Source of the DNA: Setaria digitata
Lineage: Eukaryota; Nematoda; Chromadorea; Rhabditida; Setariidae
Direction: 5' to 3'
Length of the DNA stretch: 61,867 nt
Assembly: GCA_003640385.1 (NCBI GenBank)
Contig: RCAB01000386.1
Span: forward strand, 1 to 61,867
Part shown: piece by piece, positions 53,882 to 61,867 of the stretch
Numbering within the stretch: the stretch's first letter is position 1
Layout of the letters: every line of letters begins with the position of its first letter
The notes under the pieces: model-generated
The model's database searches: none
Told to the model about the DNA's origin: nothing
Seen by the model: the letters and a program-made list of their open reading frames with translations, nothing else
Translations under genes and position numbers: made by a program

Positions 53882-56685
53882 ATGAACAATAACACTATTA
53901 TTCCTGGCAGTAGCAACACTAATAGCAGTAAGGATAGTGGTGATAAAACAGAGAGATCATTCCGAAGTTAGTTAGATTTCGCTTTTTCTTGTTTCTACCG
54001 GAATATATCGAAGCAAAAAGTTTCTTTGCGAAATTTCAGACTTCAAACTGTAACTTCTCTCCGTAGAGTTCCAGTTATTTCTTGGGCTTTATTTTTGATA
54101 GGTTTAATAATTCTTTATCTTTTCCTATTAAAGCTTTCTTTGATTCTTCTTTTCTAATTAGCTGGTTCAAATTTTATGTATTTATTTTGAAAAAAAAAAA
54201 ACTACTTTGAAGGACGTCGAACAACTTCATTCAGTAAATTATCCCAATTTCTTCAAACTGGAAGTGTTCTTGGTGGTTCAGGATCGATTCAGTCAGCGCT
54301 GTTAGATTTATCCGCTACTGGGTATGCATCTTCTCCTTACTGAACTAATGTTTGCTGTTTTTCATTTTAAATATGTGCAACAAATATTATAGTATTTCAT
54401 TTATGTCTTTTTTCTTTTTCTTTTTTTTACAAATTGTTACTTTAAAAAAGAAAAAATCAAAAGGAAGAAAGAGAAAATTTAGAAGAAAAAAAAGCCATAA
54501 TTCCACTGGAACTTTCATTAATGTAGGGTCCTGATCTACTAAGAATACGTTTCATTTCATACCATATTTTAACACCCTTTTTTTTCTCAAATTAGAATAG
54601 AATGAAGGTCGATTAGATTACATAACTATCATCCTTAAGGAGTTTCCATCTTGCTTGTCAGATTAATATTTATGCTAGCATGCACTATAGAATGATTATT
54701 TCTATTTCTGTATAGTTCTAGTAACATTTAGATTCCGTTGAATTCCATTTGCATCTCAATAAATCACAAGTGAAAAGTACTGAATCTTTTCCAGAAAATT
54801 AATGACAAAAATTGCGGAATCACAACGTCGTGGCATAGAATCATTGGCTATATGGGCACATAATGCAGGCAATACGGCTATTGACGATGTTATGCAACAA
54901 ACTAGACAGCTGTATGAAATATTCATCGAAAAAGAACTGCAGTTTGCCCGTCAATATGAGCATTACGTACAAGTATAACTAGTTTTTTCTTCTTTTTTTC
55001 CTTGATTTTTAAATATCTATGGAGCAAACTAAATGTGGCGTGCTCTCGTATTTCAACTTTTTTTTTTTTTATTCACTCTTTGCTGGCAAATCGGAAGTCT
55101 CTTTATTCGATGCTTCTGAGCGGTTCTTTCAAATCTTGGGGAAATGATGTTAAAAAATGATGGAAAGGTGTCTTTCTGTCTTGCAAAGTATTCAGTGTCA
55201 ATAATATTAGTGGAAGAAATGAATGATATTCCAGAAGTTTTGCAGTTCTTTGGGTGTTTCATTCATTAAGCTTTTTTTTTCTCTCTTTCTTTCGAACCAA
55301 CTTTATCAGTGTTTTCCAGCAGTTGCAAAAAATAGCTGATGCAGAACGAGCAATGAAAGATGAAGAAGAAAAGGTGATGTATTTGGAGGAAAAGGAAAGG
55401 AAACTGGAACGAGAAGTTGAGAAAGGTGTTTCATTTTTCAAGCAGCGCCGCGGCGGGGATATTTATTTGCTTAGACAGAAATTAGAACAGGTTATATTTA
55501 ATTTATTTTGATTTCAACACATTATGTTGTCAGTAAAAATGTCCATCATTACAGAATCTTATGAATGCAAAATAAAATCTTCAGTAACTGAATTTTTTTT
55601 CTATAAAAAAAAACCTGTTTTCTTTCAGACTAAAGCTTCAAGAGAGCATGCTCAACGAAACTTATCTGATCACCGAGCTGAAATGGAAGTTGTGAAAATG
55701 TTCAGGTTTCGGAATGGTATGCAGGTTAGAATTGATTTAGCATTCATTTTTATAAATTTTTCAAAAATGGAAAATGAATAACGGGAATTCGGCTATCTAA
55801 CAGTTCGATTGAGTTTCCGGAAGTAAGTGCATCAATAAAAGAAATATTAAGTCGCAACATGTTTGTCTTTGTTCTTAGATAGAAGATAGGACCAAATCGC
55901 AAGGTGTAAATGTTGATTTCATTGCACATCCCTTAATTGTGTCCTTTTATTGGTCAGCCATAATTAATTTTGTTTTGTAGGGCATAGCGGATTCTTACCA
56001 AGATTTCGCTCGGAGTTGTGCGGCTATTTTTAATTGTCAACGTGAAATAATTGAAATGGTACCAGCAGTGTCAGATCAAGATGTGCGTCATATGGTTTAT
56101 TGTGGAACTCCACTGACTAAGAATCGCGTAGATGATTTAAGGAGGTATAGTTTAGTTAAGGCAGATGTTATTATTTGTTCGATTTATTTCCGTGTTTACC
56201 GAAACTTCCTTTTCAGATCTTTACAACGTACTATGTTGGCAAATGATTCATCACCTAATTCAACAACATTAGTATCGAGGCAATGTAGTGAACTGAAACA
56301 GCATGTGTCTAGGTCGGAACGGAACTCTCCCCCTCCACCGTACACATTTCCGTTATTCAGAAATGAAGTTTCTGCAGAGAATGAGGTAGGTAGCAAATTT
56401 TCCATAATCATATCCCATGCCATCGGCTGCAAGATTTCTTTTCGTACAAACTATATTACTATTTGACCAATATTTAGAGGCTTTTTTTTTCGTCAAATCT
56501 GTGGTATTTCTCGTGATTTTCATTGCGAGTCTCTAACTCGAAAGTAATTTCCTTTCTTCCAGGTTGGAGCTCGTTATCAAGTAAATTATGAGGGATGTCA
56601 AACTTGCTCTCATTGTGGACAGTCAGTTCAACAGTCCGCAGATTATCAATTGAAGCGTCCGGCTTTGGCTGGAGGTGATACATGA
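53882..56685 (+). CDS. Coiled-coil BAR-like protein resembling fungal eisosome Pil1/Lsp1
   Basis: Eight exons: 53882-53966, 54213-54321, 54795-54972, 55320-55490, 55629-55724, 55981-56144, 56217-56385 and 56563-56685, giving 364 residues, all phases consistent. Residues 1-30 are polar, Ser/Asn-rich. Residues 30-245 are almost wholly helical with heptad patterns. The order of features follows the Pil1/Lsp1 family: a short basic segment (RRTTSFSKLSQFL), an early helix, LAIWAHNAGN, an IEKELQFARQYEHYVQQLQ helix, QKIADAERAMKDEEEK, a Lys/Glu coiled coil, then a last helix IADSYQDFARSCAAIF. In fungi such proteins form curved dimers that shape plasma-membrane furrows. The tail is Ser/Pro-rich (NSPPPPYTFP) and ends in a C-x2-C-x2-C cluster. 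Homology is judged by eye against a remembered family pattern, so it is an inference; a general BAR or coiled-coil protein is the alternative. Confidence 0.75.
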
Positions 56686-59252
56686 AGTATAGGATTATAT
56701 AATGGTAGCAATTAAATACATCTGTAGTTCTCTATTTATCTTTCTGCCTTAGTGATTTATTAAATCGAAATAAATGTCAAGTAGTGAAAGTTCATTTGCA
56801 CGTATTTTTTCTTGTCTCCTTCAGAATGCATAAGATATCAACCTTCATTTAGATTTTTCAGTATGATAAATTTTCTGCAAAGCGTAACTCAGATTTAGTT
56901 TTATTTGTAAAATTATCTTTGGTTGTATTTGCAGAAGGATTTATTTCGCAGCTGCTATAAAAGGAAAAGCTTTGTTCTGTTGTTGGTCGATGTAGTCGCA
57001 CATTCCTACAGTGAGTTTAGTGGAATTCGTATATATAAAAAAGTTTAATTTTTCTCATTTGTTTCGTCTTTTTCTCCTGCAGCTTTCTTCCATATTAAAA
57101 TATTATCAATTTTCTTTCTCTTTCTTGAAATTATTGCTTTAATCTAGACGCCATATCACTGCAGCAAGTTCTCTTCTTTGCATCAGCTAATATATGGACT
57201 TAAATGACCGAAGTTTTCGTACAATTTTTTTGTTTTATCCAAGTAGGGAATAGATTTAAAGAGTAGCCTAGCGCGTTTTGCTTGATTAAATTATATAACT
57301 GTTACAGTGATGTTTAGTAGAATTCATATATATAAAACTTTTTGTGTGATACCTATTCATTTATGTCTTATTTGTAACTTCCTACTTACACACCGATTTT
57401 TCATATTCGAGTTCATTTCTGTTTAAGTACGGATAAGTGTAGACACTTCTGATCCAGAAGTCTAAATTCATATAAACTTGTTGAGCTTTTTGGAAAGAAG
57501 ATATGAAGGATATTAGAGACTCTGTTATTCTCAGTTTTCCGGATCCCAATTTCACACACCGTTCCAACGATTTTGTGCTCATTTATATTTTGTTTTTTTT
57601 TTTTTCGTTTTTTTTCTATTTACATTATCTTGATATATTTTAGCTTCTGCATCGTTGAATTTCATAATTTTTCTTTGAAAATGACCATTATAACTTCTTA
57701 TTCTGTCTACTGGGATTGATCAATACTAACAGAATTTATTTTTACAATAAAATTGAATGCCGTACCATCTTTTAACTCATCTCCCACTTTTTTATCGCTT
57801 AGCATCGTTTCATAATTAAGAAAAGAACGAAAATCTTTGCATCTTTTTTGTGTAAAAACTGTGGAAATAGTTTTGAATTTATATTTGCAGTTTATCGACA
57901 TACTTATTCCTCTTACCTCGTCATTATCAGATGTTATATGTATCGTTGCGGACAAAGTAAAGCATTTGAAATTGAATTTTCTTGTTTCCGAGAAAGCTTC
58001 TGGAACGAATCAAACGAATGGTTGTTGGATTCGATAGTAGCAGCTGGAACTAGCGTAGAGTGTTCTTTTAGTTTTGGCATCGTTTATGCTTTGCAGCTAA
58101 CAAGAGAAGCTTGAAATGAAGCAGGCATGGTGTATTTACGTGTTGAAGTTCAGCTGTCTGGATGTCTGAAAAATGCACTAATGACGACGACAGTGTTGGT
58201 CGATCTATGTCGGAACGGTTTGTGGTTCTGAATGTGTAGATGATGACCGGATCGGTGAAGAATAGTTGTGGTGAGTGAATGGATGTAGCAACATGTGTGA
58301 GATTTGAAGATGCAGGAATGAGTGAGTGATTCGACTTGCTGGAGAGGTGGTTGTGCTTGTAAAATTGACGGAATAAGTTCAGGACTTCTTTCCTCAACGG
58401 ATCCAGGGCGTAGGTGAGAAGCAAGAATAAGGAGCGGTACTGAGACTGTCTAGATCGTAAGCACTGCAGTGGAGCAATCCAGTAAGTAAGGAAGGAAGGA
58501 AGGCGGAAGCAAGGTGAGTAAAATTACTGGATGGAAAGCCAGTTTGAAGGAAGTCACCGCAACACCTGGTTGTGGCAGTCATCATCAGTTGGAACGAGCA
58601 GCACCTACCTGCAAGAAGCCATCCATCATGTCTGTCACTGCCACCGATTCTCGTCATCGTCAACAAAAAAACGTCGGCCTATTTTCCATGCTGTTGCTAG
58701 AAATGTTGCTACTCCTTTAAGCATTCAGCCACTTTTCTCCTCGTGATGTTGCTAGACCAGTTAGCTGCTACTGTCAAACATGTAGGTAGGCCTGATCCCT
58801 AATTACTGTTCTGTTTGGTGTGATAACCTGAATTTGTGCATAACTGACTGACAAGAAGAGAAGATATCTGTGCTAATTTCTTGCATCAGATCAATATCGT
58901 CAAAAATGAGCATTTCTTCTGTCATTTTCATTATTTTGCTAGTGAAGTGGATGTTTCGAATTCAATGAACAGTGTTGCTTTCAAATTGTCTAATTCAGCA
59001 TTCTAATGGCATCATAATTAATTGAAAATTCTGCCAATCGTTGAGTTCACCGATCTGGTATCTTTGTGCGTAGCAAACTTTTTTTCCACCTTACAGTCAT
59101 TATTCCATTCTCTGCTTCAAAAGAAAAGAGTAATTTCTGAGAGCAGGAATTAAAATTTCAATCATCTGTATGTCACCGTTAGTTATTGTATGATTGTGAA
59201 TTTGAAGACTTCCACGACCATCTGTTGTTTTAAGGACTGCTAAACGTACGAA
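56686..59252. other. Intergenic region, no gene recognised
   Basis: This 2.6 kb between the Pil1-like and Kunitz genes has ORFs of up to 118 codons on both strands, none with a recognisable domain, signal or matching splice partners. T-tracts occur around 57590. Confidence 0.55.
56769..56774 (+). terminator. Polyadenylation signal of the Pil1-like gene
   Basis: AATAAA lies 84 bp after the stop codon, a normal distance for a nematode 3' untranslated region. Confidence 0.6.
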
Positions 59253-60579
59253 ATGCTGAGGATCACGGAAATAATTTGGCGTAATGCACTGTTAACCTTG
59301 CTGATCGTACTGATTTGGGCAACTGCCAGTAAATGGTAATTCGCTTACAGATCATTCCATTTCTATACAAAAGGAAAGTTGCTACTGCTATTTGAGAGCT
59401 GCCTAGATCATGGGAGTATCGAAGGAACTCTATATATTAGGAGTTTGAAATATCGAAAGAAATATTCTAGATTGGTAATCTCCAATCTAAAGCGCATCAC
59501 AATCTTACTGACATGTTTGTCGATAATATTTTCATTCCGTTTCATTTTAAGTTTTCCAAATGATTGCATGGTACTGAAAGATCGTGGATATCGATGCAAG
59601 AATGGTACGGAACCGAAAGTTGCGGTAAACATCGACATATTTTCTTTCTAACAAGGGTACCAACAATAGACTGAACTGGATACATTTTTTTTTTTTTTTT
59701 TTTAGATTTAAGTAGTTTATCTCTCGATTCTTGGGGAATATTTTTGTTGGAATAGTGATAAATGATAAGCGGAAAGTTATAGTTCTATTTCGATAATGAA
59801 ACGGAGCAGTGCCTATCATTTCTGTACGAAGGCTGCGGTGGCAATGAGAATCGCTTTTCAAATTTTGAAGCATGTAGAATAAGTTGCATTCCACGTAGGT
59901 TTTTCAAAAAATTTTCTTTATCTGTAAGTCGTAAGTTAAAGAATGCCTTAGATCAGATGGCTTAGTTCATCCTGTAAAATTTTGTCACTTCATGCTGCCA
60001 GCTGTTTTTTCACCAGTCGAGTAGAGGACGACAGTCTTGTTCAAGGTAGCAACAAACAGTCACAATTTCAGAAGACTATGGATGGTGTGCGATGAAAGGA
60101 AAGGCATATGGTGATAATGATAGTAGCACTGTGATTTGTTCCGGTCCAGCATCGGATCCATGTCCAGAGAAGTATGTGTGCAGAAATCTGGCATTCTTCG
60201 GAATTTGTTGTCCAAAAAAAACTGAAGGTAACGTGGAGTCCTAATTTTTGCAATTCTTGATTGCTTATTTTATTTCACAGTTTTTATTATCAATGATATC
60301 TTTTCAAGGAGAAGTCAGGACTGAAATATTACCTACTCCAGATTTCCCCTTATTATACCTCGGCCAATTAGACCTAAGCCGACTCAATTAATGGAAATTG
60401 AAACTGCAGAAATGTTTGCGAAAAATTTCAATCCGTCATGTACAAAGGGAAAATTGGTGAAGTTGGACGGTGGTGGAGATTTCAGTATGACATTGCTGGG
60501 AAAAAGTTGTAGCGATAAATTTTGTCCGAAAAATAGTGAATGTTTCCAGCAAGAAATATTTGCATATTGCTGCCAATGA
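59253..60579 (+). CDS. Secreted Kunitz-domain protein with two cysteine-rich (lustrin-like) modules
   Basis: Exons: 59253-59335, 59552-59624, 59783-59894, 60072-60227 and a last exon ending at 60579. The start gives a clear signal peptide (LLTLLIVLIWATAS). A Kunitz/BPTI domain follows at about residues 31-90 with spacing C-x9-C-x18-C-x7-C-x12-C-x3-C, including YEGCGGNENRF; Lys follows the second cysteine at the usual P1 position, which suggests a trypsin-like target. Two modules ending YVCRNLAFFGICC and NSECFQQEIFAYCC fit the nematode lustrin-type cysteine repeat. The last exon is uncertain. An acceptor at 60409 keeps the frame (197 residues). A more typical acceptor at 60308 adds a Pro-rich linker but needs one extra base near 60346. 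Secreted protease inhibitors of this layout are common in nematode cuticle and excretory products. Confidence 0.85.
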
Positions 60580-61867
60580 TTTGGTGGTGACTTTCCCGAA
60601 TTTCTTAAACATTACTAAGCAAATTTTCCGGCTTCCATCACTCTGTTCACAAATTACAATATTGTATTATGATTTTTTTGAATCCAATTCCACTTCATTT
60701 AATGCTTCTGCATGAATTCTCTCATTCTAATAGCTAAAGTGATGACGGATAAGTTGCTAGTTTGTTATTTGAATTTTCTCAAAGGTCAATGAATTTATAT
60801 AAGTTGTGAAGCAGTGGAAAATATAACATAAAAGAATTCATTCCGTGTTGTCACATAGCATGAATACTACTGCTGCATTGTTTGCAAATATCGAAATGCT
60901 AATTGGATTAAATTATAATTCCACTACTGTTTTTTTCTCTTAGATCCTCCTCATATCTTTTACGGGTCATTTTGTAATTCGATATTTTATTGTCACATTT
61001 GTTACCATACTGTCGGTAAGTATGTCTTTGAAATTTTTCAAAATCATCGATGAATTAAAATGAAAATATTTCTAATGAGTTATCACTTTCTTCTACTACA
61101 TTTATACAAATATTTTTTAAGAAACATTGTGTTTTGAGTTGCTAAGTAATCATTTCATACTGTATCCTTTAAAATGGGAAATTATTTATGCTGTGTAGAA
61201 CAACTAATGTATTTCTTCAAAAATCCTAAAAATGCATCAATTTAATGAAAAATGGTATAAATTGTGTTTCACTCCCAGCATTATACTACTTCAGTACGAT
61301 ACACATACACGTACGTACCTGAAGCTTGCACATTTCAGGTTTCCGCTGATTTCAATAAAATACGACTGATTTACTTTGGGTATATGCTGAATGGTTCGTT
61401 CATCAGATTATCTTCTGTTTTCTCCGGCTATGCGCAACTATCTTAGTAACTTTCTGACTAATGCTAATCAAATTTCCAAATCTAACACCATCCTGTCCTA
61501 TAACAAACTATTCAGACACTTCTTATTACATTGTCTGACCATCAGCGAGATTATTGACCATCCAATTAAAACATAAACCACCTCTACATTACTCTGGTAA
61601 CTCTGGAGTGGATAAGGTTCAAAACGAGAACGGCGGAAAGATCACACTATCATTGGGTGGTACATGATCCACTGACAAATTAGAACTGATGTTGTGGCCG
61701 AGAACAAGTTCTGAAATTACTCGCCTTTGATCACAGCGAAGAAACAAACAAATGATTGGATTCAATCACTAATCATAAAGAAGCAAATCTACTGAGGGCA
61801 AAAGCTAATTATCAAGAAGCCAGTAGGACAATATAGCCATGTTCAGTAGAGTAAAGAGGTTCCTAAC
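60580..61867. other. Right edge, no gene recognised
   Basis: This 1.3 kb after the Kunitz gene shows only short chance ORFs. It should include the 3' untranslated region of that gene. Confidence 0.5.

Noticed and set aside
57837..58114. Plus-strand ORF with scattered Cys residues (CKNCGNS, RCGQS), considered as a zinc-finger or Kunitz-gene exon
   Set aside because: Spacing fits no known finger, it has no in-phase partner exon, and two overlapping frames compete.
58068..58746. ORFs of 118, 90 and 71 codons before the Kunitz gene
   Set aside because: They overlap one another on opposite strands, lack domains, and none connects in phase with the signal-peptide exon at 59253.

Overview
The window looks like nuclear DNA of a parasitic clade III (spirurid/filarioid-type) nematode. 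It is AT-rich. Every recognisable gene is cut into many short exons with GT..AG junctions, acceptors are mostly of the TTTTCAG type, and introns run from about 50 to 850 bp, longer than is usual in Caenorhabditis. The best family matches are to nematode or general animal proteins, and one gene has an MSP domain. The genus cannot be fixed from sequence alone. None of the genes is visible as one long ORF, so each model was rebuilt exon by exon by checking splice phase against the conserved protein family.

Layout. Minus strand: mitochondrial ribosomal protein L1 (188-3033, running off the left edge) and a Rap2-type small GTPase (5842-7636). Then about 14 kb with no recognisable gene, holding a GC-rich 43-bp minisatellite and several assembly scars. 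Plus strand: a cluster of protein arginine methyltransferase 1 (21876-24606), a tail-anchored MSP-domain protein (25560-26991) and the NatC catalytic subunit NAA30 (27917-30025). Minus strand: the FACT histone chaperone subunit SPT16, 24 exons (31427-39010). After 5.6 kb of non-coding DNA come four plus-strand genes: an arylsulfatase A-type enzyme (44670-47958), ribulose-5-phosphate 3-epimerase (49835-52146), a protein resembling the fungal eisosome component Pil1/Lsp1 (53882-56685) and a secreted Kunitz plus cysteine-rich protein (59253-60579).

Functionally these are mainly housekeeping genes: mitochondrial translation, chromatin transcription, protein methylation and N-terminal acetylation, pentose phosphate metabolism, lysosomal or steroid sulfate hydrolysis, and small-GTPase signalling. 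They do not form an obvious pathway. The least ordinary items are the Pil1-like membrane-curvature candidate in an animal genome, a short peptide-coding-like motif found once in the intergenic desert and once inside a NAA30 intron, the minisatellite, and two strong hairpins.

Assembly quality matters. Four isolated N bases (1413, 7554, 16841, 17057) occur. Three sit between near-identical direct copies of 148, 89 and 112 bp, and the fourth lies inside an AAAT repeat that continues on both sides. These look like unmerged contig overlaps, and two of them duplicate real exons (MRPL1 and rap-2).
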